Made by a program: the position numbers and the translations under genes. The notes beneath the pieces were generated by a model. It was not told where the DNA came from, made no database searches, and saw only the letters and a list, made by a program, of their open reading frames with translations. This document shows positions 15,864-23,590 of a stretch of DNA of 64,000 bases, piece after piece (within the stretch, counting starts at the first letter, position 1; every line of letters starts with the position of its first letter). The stretch comes from Enterococcus diestrammenae (GTDB lineage Bacteria; Bacillota; Bacilli; Lactobacillales; Enterococcaceae): positions 1 to 64,000 of the forward strand of contig NZ_MAEI01000026.1 of assembly GCF_009933255.1 (NCBI RefSeq). The letters run 5' to 3'.

Positions 15864-17453
15864 TCAATCACTTAAAATTCTGTACGTTGAAATTAACTTT
15901 AAACCGCTATATCGGCGGGTATGTTGACCACTATCGTTAAACCCTTTTGTGTTTCTGACTTTTGGCACTCCACATTTATCATTCAAATACTTAGTTAGTT
16001 CTTGAGTTGACAACGCTTTATAACCGTTATTGGAACAAAAAGCCCTGTACTCGGCAGCAACCGTTTTTGCAATCTCCCCTCTTGTTTCAGCAGTATCAAT
16101 CACACAACATTCAAATAAAAATTGGGCTATACGGTCATTGTCAAATAACCATTCTGCCTTGGTATCTGCCATTTCCTTTGAACGTGTGAAATTGGCCTTC
16201 TTACCATTGAATATTTTTTTGAACTCCTGTATGCACTGATAAACAAAGCTGGTAGATTCTTTCTCCATTGCATCTAAATCTTGACTATCCCAAAAAGTAG
16301 CACCTTCCAATCGCTGGTTGCCCACTGTGATTGGGACAATGGTTAAACGATCCGCAAAACCTGGGCTCATATCCTTGAAGTGAAAGAAGCCATTCATACT
16401 AAAAATATGCTTTGAGTGGCTCACAAAGGTGAAACCTTGGATTCCTTTGAACTCACCCCGGACAGCATCGCCACCAGTCAACTGTTTCAAAATTGCTGTC
16501 TGGCTAATATAATCATCATCAATATCTCCACTAAGATTTAATGCTTTTCCCAACAATTCAACAACGGCAAACTTATCTTTTGTTAGCATCTGTGGAGTTA
16601 GTGCTGTACGATTTTCTTTAGTGATATAGTTCTCCGCTACCATATTCAAAAAGCTAGACTTTCCTTCTCCACCTTTCCCATACAAGAAAACCAAGTCTTG
16701 TGCTGGGGCATGGCTTCGATAAAAGGTATATCCAATAAACTGCTTCATGAATAAGGCGGCATCACCAAAGAAATCATGGAAAAATTTGTCTGTCGCTGGT
16801 GTCGGTGTTCCGGTCATATCCAATTCATAGTTGTAAGAAATCAATATGAAATTATCGGGATCGTGGGCCTTCATCTCATTGGTGAGAATATTGTACGTCC
16901 CATTTTTAAAGGGAACCAATGCCGGATTGCTTTCCTCAAAAGGTGAACGGTTGGAATAAGAAGGATCATACGTTTTCTGTTTTACATAAGTCTTGACCGG
17001 TGATATATATCTTTGGTCATAGTAGCCCCACTCTTGCAGTTCTTCGAGACAGATTTTCTCTGTAAAGGAAATCATCTCATTCTTACCAAAGTACCGCCAA
17101 GCGCCTTTTAACGGCTCATAGACAGCCCCTTCTAACAACTTAGGAAATCGCAACAAATGATTCTTTTTGATAATCATATCGCCCATTTTTTCGTGATCAA
17201 AGTAATGGTCAATTGAAAATTTATCTGAATCTTTTTGGTTCACTTCAACCGTACACATAAACCAATCTGGAGAAATGTTGTTCAATTCATCAACCATTGC
17301 TTGGGCAATACCAACGTCTTTGCTTTCAATCTCTTTGATTGCCACACGCAAATTTAACGGTGTTTTACCAAAGTAACTGTTTTTCTTTTTTTGCTGCACC
17401 GTATGCCTAATGGCGATTGTGTCTTTTAGTACCGAATCGCTTATACTACTCAA
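15864..17453 (-). CDS. P4/D5-type phage helicase (SF3 ATPase)
   Basis: 529 residues. Residues roughly 140-230 correspond to the D5 N-terminal region (NPALVPFKNGTYNILTNEM). The AAA+/SF3 ATPase has Walker A LFLYGKGGEGKSSFLNM near 260, the acidic SGDIDDDYI near 310 and HIFSMNGFFHFKDMSPGFADRLTIVP near 355-380, where sensor and arginine-finger residues lie. It should unwind the satellite origin. The start overlaps the primase stop by four bases. In this element the primase and helicase are separate genes, whereas in many satellites they are fused. Confidence 0.85.
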   Translation of the reverse strand: MSSISDSVLKDTIAIRHTVQQKKKNSYFGKTPLNLRVAIKEIESKDVGIAQAMVDELNNISPDWFMCTVEVNQKDSDKFSIDHYFDHEKMGDMIIKKNHLLRFPKLLEGAVYEPLKGAWRYFGKNEMISFTEKICLEELQEWGYYDQRYISPVKTYVKQKTYDPSYSNRSPFEESNPALVPFKNGTYNILTNEMKAHDPDNFILISYNYELDMTGTPTPATDKFFHDFFGDAALFMKQFIGYTFYRSHAPAQDLVFLYGKGGEGKSSFLNMVAENYITKENRTALTPQMLTKDKFAVVELLGKALNLSGDIDDDYISQTAILKQLTGGDAVRGEFKGIQGFTFVSHSKHIFSMNGFFHFKDMSPGFADRLTIVPITVGNQRLEGATFWDSQDLDAMEKESTSFVYQCIQEFKKIFNGKKANFTRSKEMADTKAEWLFDNDRIAQFLFECCVIDTAETRGEIAKTVAAEYRAFCSNNGYKALSTQELTKYLNDKCGVPKVRNTKGFNDSGQHTRRYSGLKLISTYRILSD

Positions 17454-18364
17454 TAAAGGTTTCCTCCTTTCTCAGCATGGTTTTTAATTCTGGAATGAAA
17501 AATGGTGTCCAGCTCCTTTTGATCTAGCGGTTCTGGAAAAATTTCTAAGTTGAAATTAATTGCTCCCATCACTTTAGCAATCGTTTCAATTGGTGTATCA
17601 ACACTTAGCATTTTATCTACCATTTGCCGCCACCAAATGTTTCGGTTCCCAACGGTTGCCCCTTCAAACAATTGTTCCAGGAAAACGCCTGTATATTTTT
17701 GCTTGCCGGAACTATTGGTTGTATATCCACTTGTTTTAGGACGTTGCTTCTTTTTTTGTGCATCAGCCCACTCTGGTGAGGTAGTAATCTGATAAAGGAA
17801 CTTATCAACCGGAATTGCTGTAAACCCATCGTGAAACAATCGCATTTCATTGCTACTGTGTTCCGTAATCACTGGCAAACCTTGGCCCTGTGACCATGTT
17901 TTATTACTTTCATCAAATTCAAACTTAACGGCCAGATCTAAGCAAAGCCCAAACAGCAACTTCTCGTACTCCTCACGGCTTACTGCACGATCCAATCCAA
18001 GAACCAATCGATAACGGATATTATCCGGCTTGTATTTCAGGGTTGGATATAAGCAGTAATTGACGGCTTTTAGCTTGTCCGTTATCTTCCCTAAAAATTC
18101 GGATTCTGTTTCTTGGACATCATCAAAATCAATAAAAAGTAGCGAACGGCTAACCAAATTTGTATTGTTACGCTTTAAGTCCCCAAGGATAGTACCAGCG
18201 ATAACTATCAGCATTTGTTGTGTTTTAATCTTTAGTTCTTCGTCTTTGTCTTTCGGATAAGGAAGGCGCTGGGCCTTACACGTTTTAAAGAAATCAAAAT
18301 CACGGTCAATATTCTTTACTTCGTGCATTGGTGCCAACGTTTTCACTATATTTGTATAAATCAT
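17450..18364 (-). CDS. Satellite primase (AEP-like core with PriCT_1-type C-terminus)
   Basis: 304 residues, ATG with GAGGAGGG 6 bases upstream. LLFIDFDDVQ (about 75-84) looks like the catalytic acidic pair of an archaeo-eukaryotic primase, and NIRYRLVLGLDRAVSREEYEKL follows. The C-terminal 60 residues (RNIWWRQMVDKMLSV...DQKELDTIFHSRIKNH) match the primase C-terminal helical domain. It pairs with the downstream helicase for initiation of replication. The start overlaps the preceding small gene by about 60 bases. Confidence 0.75.
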   Translation of the reverse strand: MIYTNIVKTLAPMHEVKNIDRDFDFFKTCKAQRLPYPKDKDEELKIKTQQMLIVIAGTILGDLKRNNTNLVSRSLLFIDFDDVQETESEFLGKITDKLKAVNYCLYPTLKYKPDNIRYRLVLGLDRAVSREEYEKLLFGLCLDLAVKFEFDESNKTWSQGQGLPVITEHSSNEMRLFHDGFTAIPVDKFLYQITTSPEWADAQKKKQRPKTSGYTTNSSGKQKYTGVFLEQLFEGATVGNRNIWWRQMVDKMLSVDTPIETIAKVMGAINFNLEIFPEPLDQKELDTIFHSRIKNHAEKGGNLY

Positions 18365-18515
18365 CGCTTGCCCTCCTCACTTCGTACTCGTCCCATTCAT
18401 TCCATAATATTGCCACCACTGAAAACAACGTCAGCGCCTTAACTACCATTGGGGAAAAACCAATACCTAAGCCGGCCACTACCCCTAACGCAAACAGATT
18501 GAATTTTTTATTCAT
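18306..18515 (-). CDS. Small satellite membrane protein (69 residues)
   Basis: Start at ATG 18515 with GAGGTGG upstream; the longer frame to 18557 lies in the previous gene. Residues 5-40 (FNLFALGVVAGLGIGFSPMVVKALTLFSVVAIL) form one or two membrane helices, followed by a charged tail. It overlaps the primase gene by 59 bases in another frame. Function unknown. Confidence 0.5.
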   Translation of the reverse strand: MNKKFNLFALGVVAGLGIGFSPMVVKALTLFSVVAILWNEWDEYEVRRASDDLYKYSENVGTNARSKEY

Positions 18516-18525
18516 ATTGGCCACC

Positions 18526-18771
18526 TCAACTAGCAAAGACCGCATCGCCTGTATCAAAGCGAAGGATTACTTGCTGTCCTGTATACGTCAACCATTCGCC
18601 AGTGGAATCAATCTGCACTGACAAGGACAACTCCCGGTCAAAATCGGTTGCTGCTTCTAAGGTGGCACTATACGTCCGAATCTTTTCCGGGATCTCGACT
18701 TCTTTATATTTCCAATTTTCAACAATAATGATTGTTACTGATTTATGGCCTTGGCCTATTTGTTTTGTCAT
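18526..18771 (-). CDS. Small satellite early protein (81 residues)
   Basis: ATG at 18771 with GAGGTGG 5 bases upstream. Strand-rich (SVTIIIVENWKYKEVEIPEKIRTYSATLEAATDFDRELSLSVQID). It overlaps the preceding gene's stop region. No recognised domain. Confidence 0.55.
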   Translation of the reverse strand: MTKQIGQGHKSVTIIIVENWKYKEVEIPEKIRTYSATLEAATDFDRELSLSVQIDSTGEWLTYTGQQVILRFDTGDAVFAS

Positions 18772-18781
18772 GATAGCCACC

Positions 18782-19024
18782 TCAATCCGGGCAAATCTCG
18801 TTTGAGACTCGCTGTATTCCTTCCTCCAGTATTTCAAGACTATCTCCAATTTCTCCGAGTAGTCCGCTATTAATCTGGTATTTCAAAGAAAAATCATCAC
18901 CGGTCACTCTGGCGTATTCCACCGTTTCAGCCAATCGCTTCAATACCTTTGCTTGTTGGGATAGATTGGTTAGCTCAACCGCATATTTCATCAGTTCATC
19001 GTTCGTCATTTTTACTGTTTCCAT
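18782..19024 (-). CDS. Small satellite early protein (80 residues)
   Basis: ATG with AGGAGG upstream. Helical (NDELMKYAVELTNLSQQAKVLKRLAETVEYARV). Function unknown; part of the leftward early operon between the Rha-like gene and the primase. Confidence 0.55.
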   Translation of the reverse strand: METVKMTNDELMKYAVELTNLSQQAKVLKRLAETVEYARVTGDDFSLKYQINSGLLGEIGDSLEILEEGIQRVSNEICPD

Positions 19025-19153
19025 GGTAATTTCCTCCTAAGTCTGGTATACTCAGGACAAAGAAAACGGCTTTAATTAGCCTTGTGGTAGCCTTTATCCT
19101 GTCCGCCAAGACAATTAGGGATAAGGCTTTTTTCTTTGCCTGTTTTCATAATT

Positions 19154-19828
19154 TTATGCTCCTACCGTTGACTTTGCCGGCATCTGCAAGGTGGTTTGAT
19201 AAATAATACCTTTCCGATTCACAAGCTCTTTAATCGTCGAATATTCCATGTCTAGCGTGATTAGCATTGCAATCTGTTGTTCTCGTTCATTTACTGCCAT
19301 TAATTCATCGGCAGACAAAAAATCAAGTGGGGATTTAGATTTGCCAACTCCTCTTGCCGCACGAAGTTGCTTCGCTGTATATCCAAGGGCGCTCTTATAA
19401 GCTAAATCAGTGAAGTGTTTGTAAAAATGTGGGGATAAGCCACTTTCCTTAATTGCATCTGTCAAACTGTGATGGACTGACTTCCCAGCTTGCCGTTCCG
19501 CTCGTCTAGCGTAGAGTTCCGATTCCATCGCAAAGAACTGTCGAACTAATTCCCTTTTGAATTTCCGTACTGGCGCTGTATTATCCAGATAAGTAATCAA
19601 TAGCGTTGCCTGCTCTTTATTCAGATGGTAAATCTTAGCTTTTTGCCCACTCGGCATAGCCCGGATTTCAAATCCGACCTTCCCGAATTCTTGCAAATCT
19701 TTGACATACTTCCGAATCAACCGCATAATACTTTCCCGACTATTGCCCGAAAACTCCGCAATAATATCCGAAGTTGTGAACGGTACGGAATCGATATTTA
19801 GGCTTTCTGTAAAGACCAATCTTTCCAT
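19154..19828 (-). CDS. Rha-family phage regulatory protein
   Basis: 224 residues, ATG with AAAGGGGA upstream. The N-terminal domain has the Rha pattern: FTTSDIIAEFSGNSRESIMRLIRKY near 17-42, KIYHLNKEQATLLITYL near 65-85 and FKRELVRQFFAMES near 93-107. The C-terminal part (HYSLTDAIKESGL, FTDLAYKSALGYTAKQLR) resembles domains often attached to Rha or antirepressor proteins. Rha-like proteins regulate lysogeny or interfere with growth in certain hosts. It follows the excisionase-like gene in the early operon. Confidence 0.75.
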   Translation of the reverse strand: MERLVFTESLNIDSVPFTTSDIIAEFSGNSRESIMRLIRKYVKDLQEFGKVGFEIRAMPSGQKAKIYHLNKEQATLLITYLDNTAPVRKFKRELVRQFFAMESELYARRAERQAGKSVHHSLTDAIKESGLSPHFYKHFTDLAYKSALGYTAKQLRAARGVGKSKSPLDFLSADELMAVNEREQQIAMLITLDMEYSTIKELVNRKGIIYQTTLQMPAKSTVGA

Positions 19829-19888
19829 AATTGTTCCCCTTTCAACATTTCCTTAGTGACCGACGCTTGACTTCCGACATTCCACTTG

Positions 19889-19903
19889 CGCCCCCAGCGT
19901 TTG
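19889..19903 (+). repeat. 15-bp direct repeat CGCCCCCAGCGTTTG, copy 1
   Basis: Identical to 20935-20949, in the same orientation. This copy lies between the excisionase-like gene and the Rha-like gene. The other is just upstream of the integrase start. It is GC-rich in an AT-rich region and could be a regulator or excisionase site. Confidence 0.5.
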
Positions 19904-19906
19904 CGA

Positions 19907-20182
19907 TTAGTTTTGTTTTGCTAACAAATATGCTTTGACTTCCTCTTTTGAGTAAAGCTGTAATCCATCAATCTTGATTGACGGTAAACCTTCACGCTCT
20001 AGTTTCGACAGCGTCGCATAACTAATACCAAGCCATTTTGCCATTTCACCTTTTTTCAAAAATACCTTGTCCAGCCCAGCCACTTCCTTTGCTTCGGAAA
20101 TTGCTTCCTTGGCAGTTTCAAAAATATAGATTCTCAAAGAAGCCGCCTGTTCGTCTGTTAGCATCACTTGCAATCCATCCAT
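19907..20182 (-). CDS. Excisionase-like / helix-turn-helix DNA-binding protein
   Basis: 91 residues from the ATG at 20182, chosen because AGGAGGT lies 8 bases upstream; the frame extends to 20200 without a site. The C-terminal half is a MerR/excisionase-type winged helix (MAKWLGISYATLSKLEREGLPSIKIDGLQLYSKEEVKAYLL). It is the first leftward gene facing the repressor. Likely roles are excisionase for the integrase or early activator. Confidence 0.75.
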   Translation of the reverse strand: MDGLQVMLTDEQAASLRIYIFETAKEAISEAKEVAGLDKVFLKKGEMAKWLGISYATLSKLEREGLPSIKIDGLQLYSKEEVKAYLLAKQN

Positions 20183-20201
20183 GTTCACACACCTCCTCAT
20201 T

Positions 20202-20322
20202 TGTCCAATTAATTGAACATTTTACAATTACAATATACCATTTGTTCAAATTATATGCAATACATATAAATATCTTTTTGAACTTTCAACTATTTGAATT
20301 GATTATTTGTCCAACATAGACT
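20202..20322. promoter_or_regulatory. Divergent promoter-operator region (lysis/lysogeny-type switch)
   Basis: Leftward promoter: TTGCAT (20260-20255) and TATATT (20237-20232) with a 17-base spacer. Rightward promoter: TTGAAT (20294-20299) and TAGACT (20317-20322), also 17 bases apart. Probable operators share TGTYCAA: the palindrome TGTCCAATTAATTGAACA (20202-20219), TTTGTTCAAA (20241-20250) in the leftward spacer, and TTTGTCCAACA (about 20306-20316) in the rightward spacer. This suits mutual control by the repressor. Confidence 0.7.
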
Positions 20323-20353
20323 ACACTTAAATAAAAAAAGGAGGATTCACTTC

Positions 20354-20896
20354 ATGATTAGAAATCGCCTGGCCGTTTTGCTAGCAGAACGACAATTAAA
20401 AATAAGTAAGGTTTCAAGTATCACTAAAATATCAAGAACAACCCTCACTTCTTTAGCACAAAATGATAGTAAAATGGTTCAGCTAGAAACCGTAAATACT
20501 CTATGTATGTACCTTAGAATCCCTGTATCTGATTTTTTTGAATACATTCCATATAATCTTGATTACTATATTGACGTTTCTAATGTATTCAAATATGATC
20601 CCAGAGAAGAACCAATGACTTTTGACATTGAAGCATATATAAATGTTCAAGGAGAATCCGATTCTTTTACCTTAGATTACGTTGGAGAATTAATTGATTA
20701 CAATATTGATATGTTTGAAATGTCATTAAAACCGGCTGACAAAACTCAAGGTGAAAAAGCAAAAAAATTCTTTGATTCACTGCCTGATAGCTTTGTTGCA
20801 CAAATAAATTCTGATTTTGAAAAAGCTCTTTTAAAGATTGGACTAGATGGCCACGATAAAAAATCATCCTTTAACGTTGACGTTAGTTTATTCTAA
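20354..20896 (+). CDS. CI/Cro-like repressor of the satellite
   Basis: 180 residues, ATG with AAGGAGG upstream. N-terminal helix-turn-helix of the XRE/Cro type (RLAVLLAERQLKISKVSSITKISRTTLTSLAQND). The C-terminal part is acidic and strand-rich and is not an S24 LexA-like peptidase. SOS self-cleavage is therefore unlikely, and derepression probably needs a helper-phage protein, as for the Stl repressors of staphylococcal islands. The region upstream contains operator-like repeats. Confidence 0.8.
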   Translation: MIRNRLAVLLAERQLKISKVSSITKISRTTLTSLAQNDSKMVQLETVNTLCMYLRIPVSDFFEYIPYNLDYYIDVSNVFKYDPREEPMTFDIEAYINVQGESDSFTLDYVGELIDYNIDMFEMSLKPADKTQGEKAKKFFDSLPDSFVAQINSDFEKALLKIGLDGHDKKSSFNVDVSLF

Positions 20897-20934
20897 TTTC
20901 AAATTATGACACGCGGCAGATTTTCCTCCCACAA

Positions 20935-20949
20935 CGCCCCCAGCGTTTG
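20935..20949 (+). repeat. 15-bp direct repeat CGCCCCCAGCGTTTG, copy 2
   Basis: Identical to 19889-19903 and located 17 bases upstream of the integrase ATG, so it overlaps the likely control region of that gene. Confidence 0.5.
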
Positions 20950-20966
20950 TAACTGGAGGAATAAAC

Positions 20967-22109
20967 ATGGCAACAATCAAACAATACGAAAACAAAAAAG
21001 GTAAATTTTGGCTCTTTAAAACTTATCTGGGCATTGACCCAGCGACAGGCAAAAGAGTTGAAACCACACGTCGTGGATTCAAAACAAAAAAAGAAGCCCA
21101 GCTCGCATTGAGTAGGCTTCAGGTAGAATATGAAAAACAAGGGCTAGTCAAAGAAAAAAACGACACTTTCCAAGAAGTATTTGATCTCTACTTGGAGGCC
21201 TACAAAACAACGGTGAAAGAAGTTACCTTCATCAAAAATGAAATTAAGTTTAGAAAATGGATTCTCCCTGCCTACGGTAACTATCGTATTCGGGAAGTTA
21301 CCGTAAAAAAAGCGCAAATGATTCTGAATAAGTGGGCTAACGAAACTGACCAATATCGCAACCTCCACTCCACTGCAAAACGCGTTTTTAAATACGCAAT
21401 CAGCCTTGGCATTATTGACATTAACCCACTAGAAAATGTAATGATGCCTAAACGCCCAACAAAGACCGCCCAGGAAATCGTAAAGGTTTATACTCGGGAA
21501 GAATTCATCCAGCTAATGGAATATGTAAATTCCAAGTCTGGCGGTTATCGGAACGAATACGATAAAACACTATTGCGATTTCTGTTTTATAGCGGCTGCC
21601 GAATCGGTGAGGCCTTATCGTTGGATTGGTCTGATATAGACTTTGAGAACAAAACTGTTTCTATCAGTAAGACCCTAAGTCAAACAAAGTACGGTTACAA
21701 GGTGTCTACACCTAAGACAGAAAATAGTGTGGCCAAAGTCCCTCTAGATGAAGAAACCTTGTCTGTATTGAAAAAATGGAGTATTCAGCAGCGGACAGTT
21801 ATGTTCCGCCTAGGGATTACAAATCCGACAATGATTTTCTGTGGTATGTACAAAGAGATTATTACTCATCATGCCATCTATTCACGCATGATAAATATCA
21901 CTAAAAAAGCTGGCGTACCATTTTATGGAATCCATGTAACCCGGCATACTCACGCTTCCATGCTCTTAGACGCTGGGGCAAACATGAAGGAAGTTCAAGA
22001 TCGGTTACGGCATACCAAAATTTCTATGACCATGGACACGTACGGACACTTAAGCAAAGAAACCAAGGAGAAAACAGTGGAAAAACTGATTCAGCACCTT
22101 GGCAACTAA
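20967..22109 (+). CDS. int: Tyrosine-type site-specific integrase of the satellite
   Basis: 380 residues, the usual length. N-terminal arm-binding domain (KQYENKKGKFWLFKTYLGIDPATGKRVETTRRGFKTKKEA), a core-binding SAM-like domain (about 65-165), and a catalytic domain with the Arg in FLFYSGCRIGEALSLDW, HVTRHTHASMLLDAG, then RLRHTKISMTMDTYGHL containing the second His and the catalytic Tyr. It recombines the attachment sites. ATG with TGGAGG upstream. The gene ends five bases before the right arm sites. Confidence 0.95.
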   Translation: MATIKQYENKKGKFWLFKTYLGIDPATGKRVETTRRGFKTKKEAQLALSRLQVEYEKQGLVKEKNDTFQEVFDLYLEAYKTTVKEVTFIKNEIKFRKWILPAYGNYRIREVTVKKAQMILNKWANETDQYRNLHSTAKRVFKYAISLGIIDINPLENVMMPKRPTKTAQEIVKVYTREEFIQLMEYVNSKSGGYRNEYDKTLLRFLFYSGCRIGEALSLDWSDIDFENKTVSISKTLSQTKYGYKVSTPKTENSVAKVPLDEETLSVLKKWSIQQRTVMFRLGITNPTMIFCGMYKEIITHHAIYSRMINITKKAGVPFYGIHVTRHTHASMLLDAGANMKEVQDRLRHTKISMTMDTYGHLSKETKEKTVEKLIQHLGN

Positions 22110-22114
22110 TTTAA

Positions 22115-22136
22115 TGTGGGTCAATATGTGGGTCAA
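22115..22136 (+). repeat. Integrase arm-type sites, right end (two TGTGGGTCAA)
   Basis: TGTGGGTCAA at 22115-22124 and 22127-22136, with the same 12-base period as the left pair at 7321-7342. They lie 34 bases from the attachment core; the left pair lies about 100 bases from its core. Confidence 0.7.
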
Positions 22137-22146
22137 AAAATAAAAG

Positions 22147-22189
22147 AAAAAGGAGAAACCCTGCTACCACAAGGTTTCTCCCACTTTTT
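22147..22189. terminator. Terminator copy at the right junction, shared by DUF1292 gene and integrase
   Basis: GGAGAAACC and GGTTTCTCC form a 9-bp stem. Read leftward it serves the DUF1292 gene; read rightward it can stop the integrase message. The loop (CTGCTACCACAA) differs from the left copy. Confidence 0.75.
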
Positions 22190-22219
22190 AAGACTATTCT
22201 TCTTCTTCAGACATGAATG
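22170..22219. other. attR: Right attachment site (attR), inside the 3' end of the DUF1292 gene
   Basis: 50 bases identical to 7171-7220. They include the stop codon and last eight codons of the DUF1292 gene, so the integrated element supplies or preserves the gene end exactly. Confidence 0.9.
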
Positions 22220-22514
22220 TATTGAAGACTTCTTCAATCATATCCCATTCAGCTTCGGTTTCGATTTGTTGCAGTTCGCCTTCTGTACCTTCTTCATTTT
22301 CTAGGTAAGCGTAGGCTTGCAATTCGACGTCTTCCTCTTCCGGTACACCGGCTGGATACAACAAGACGTAATTTTTACCGAATTCTTCTTGGCCATCGAC
22401 GGTCAATAAGATTTCGTATAAGGTTTCATTACCTTGATCGTCGACTAAAGTAATGTGTTCATGTCCTTCGTGGTCATGATCGTGATCATGGTCGTGGTGA
22501 GTATGTTCTGCCAT
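22194..22514 (-). CDS. DUF1292 protein (YrzB family) with His-rich N-terminus
   Basis: 106 residues, ATG with AAAGGAG upstream. After a His/Asp-rich head ([17 protein letters not shown]) comes the DUF1292 domain ([64 protein letters not shown]). The head could bind metal, but this is unproven. It is the third gene of the conserved IreB-RuvX-DUF1292 set. Its 3' end is the integration site of the satellite and its reading frame is unchanged. Confidence 0.9.
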   Translation of the reverse strand: MAEHTHHDHDHDHDHEGHEHITLVDDQGNETLYEILLTVDGQEEFGKNYVLLYPAGVPEEEDVELQAYAYLENEEGTEGELQQIETEAEWDMIEEVFNTFMSEEEE

Positions 22515-22654
22515 AATATTAGCTCCTTTTTAAGTGATGGAAACGACTAAGGTCTCCTGTCACAATAATGATAACAAGTGATTGTGAAACAAGTATGAAC
22601 CAAAAATGGGCTTTTATTGAAAACGCCTCTTTGCCATTGGTGAACCAATAGCAA

Positions 22655-23089
22655 TTAGCCTAAAAAGCCACCACTTTGTTGATCCAAATAGTTCTGTAAA
22701 ATCATGACAGCGGCTACTTTGTCGATGACTTTTTTACGTTTGGCGCGGGAGGTGTTGGCTTGTTCCACCAACATGCGTTCTGCTTGAACGGTGGTGAGAC
22801 GTTCATCTTGGTAAGCTACCGGTAAACCAAACAGTTCTTGAATCTTTTCCCCATAGGCCATGGAAGCTTCGGCACGGGGACCAATAGAATTGTTCATGTT
22901 TTTGGGTAAACCCACGACAAACTTTTCGACTTCGTATTCTTTCACCAATTCTCCTAAGCGTTCAAAGCCAAAGTTTCCCTCGTCTTCGTTGATGCGGATG
23001 ATCTCGATGCCTTGTGCTGTCCACCCCATCAAGTCGCTGACCGCGATCCCGACGGTGCGGGAGCCGACATCTAGGCCCATGATCCGCAT
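22655..23089 (-). CDS. ruvX: Putative pre-16S rRNA nuclease / Holliday junction resolvase-like RuvX (YqgF)
   Basis: 144 residues, typical size. RNase H-like motifs are visible: [16 protein letters not shown] at the start, [15 protein letters not shown] near 55-70, [15 protein letters not shown] near 95-110 and [17 protein letters not shown] at the end. The family processes pre-16S rRNA 5' ends and was named for resemblance to RuvC. The start overlaps the stop of the IreB gene (TAATG), indicating coupling. Confidence 0.95.
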   Translation of the reverse strand: MRIMGLDVGSRTVGIAVSDLMGWTAQGIEIIRINEDEGNFGFERLGELVKEYEVEKFVVGLPKNMNNSIGPRAEASMAYGEKIQELFGLPVAYQDERLTTVQAERMLVEQANTSRAKRKKVIDKVAAVMILQNYLDQQSGGFLG

Positions 23090-23355
23090 TATAGCTTAAT
23101 TCCGTGGTTGCCGAGATAGTAACGGATCAAGACTTCCATGATTTCATCTCGTTCATGGCGTCGAATCAAGTTACGAGCGTCCCGGTAACGAGGTATATAA
23201 GCCGGGTCTCCGGAGAGTAGGTACCCGACGATCTGGTTGATTGGGTTGTAGCCTTTTTCTTCCAGCGCTTGATAAACGATGGCCAACGTCTCGCTGACTT
23301 CTTTTTTGCGGCTATCGTCAAAATCAAAACGCACTGTTTCATCTGTATACCCCAT
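23089..23355 (-). CDS. ireB: IreB-family regulatory phosphoprotein (DUF965)
   Basis: 88 residues. [32 protein letters not shown] and [20 protein letters not shown] are nearly invariant in this family. In E. faecalis IreB is phosphorylated by the kinase IreK on Thr4 and Thr7, both present here, and limits cephalosporin resistance. In many Firmicutes this gene follows alaS; here the upstream neighbour is a FemAB-type gene, so that link is lost or moved. Confidence 0.95.
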   Translation of the reverse strand: MGYTDETVRFDFDDSRKKEVSETLAIVYQALEEKGYNPINQIVGYLLSGDPAYIPRYRDARNLIRRHERDEIMEVLIRYYLGNHGIKL

Positions 23356-23590
23356 GCTTCACACCTCTTTTAATTATTTTTTGAAAAAGTGATGACTCAC
23401 TTTTTGCGGTATAGGTTATTTATTTTACCTGTATTAATTGTACTTCATCCGTGGGCAAACTACAAACAAATGATGAGGGCCCTGTTGAAGTTCTCAACGC
23501 TTTACGGATGATCTCATCCAAGGTCATCTGTGAAGCTCTCCAGCAGCCTCTTGCAATTGCCGGTTGGTAAAGCGATGCAGTCAAGCTGTC

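Larger units (their letters stand above)
7171..22219. mobile_element. 15-kb integrated phage satellite (PICI-like) with its own tape measure gene
   Basis: Bounded by a 50-bp perfect direct repeat (7171-7220 and 22170-22219), exactly 14999 bases apart, with an integrase at the right end. The modules are integrase and repressor on the plus strand, then early genes, primase and helicase, an iteron region, a late operon and a toxin-antitoxin pair, all on the minus strand. It lacks capsid, portal, large terminase, baseplate and lysis genes, which fits a satellite rather than a complete prophage. All frames look intact, which argues against a decaying prophage. It encodes a small-terminase-like protein, as many satellites do, and unusually a tape measure protein. 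The extent is inferred from the repeats. Confidence 0.85.

Noticed and set aside
7171..22219. Complete prophage
   Set aside because: No large terminase, portal, capsid, tail tip, holin or lysin gene is present in 15 kb, and all spaces are filled by short intact genes.
22451..22505. Repeated CAT/GTC tracts that look like a microsatellite
   Set aside because: They encode the His/Asp-rich head of the DUF1292 protein and are coding sequence.
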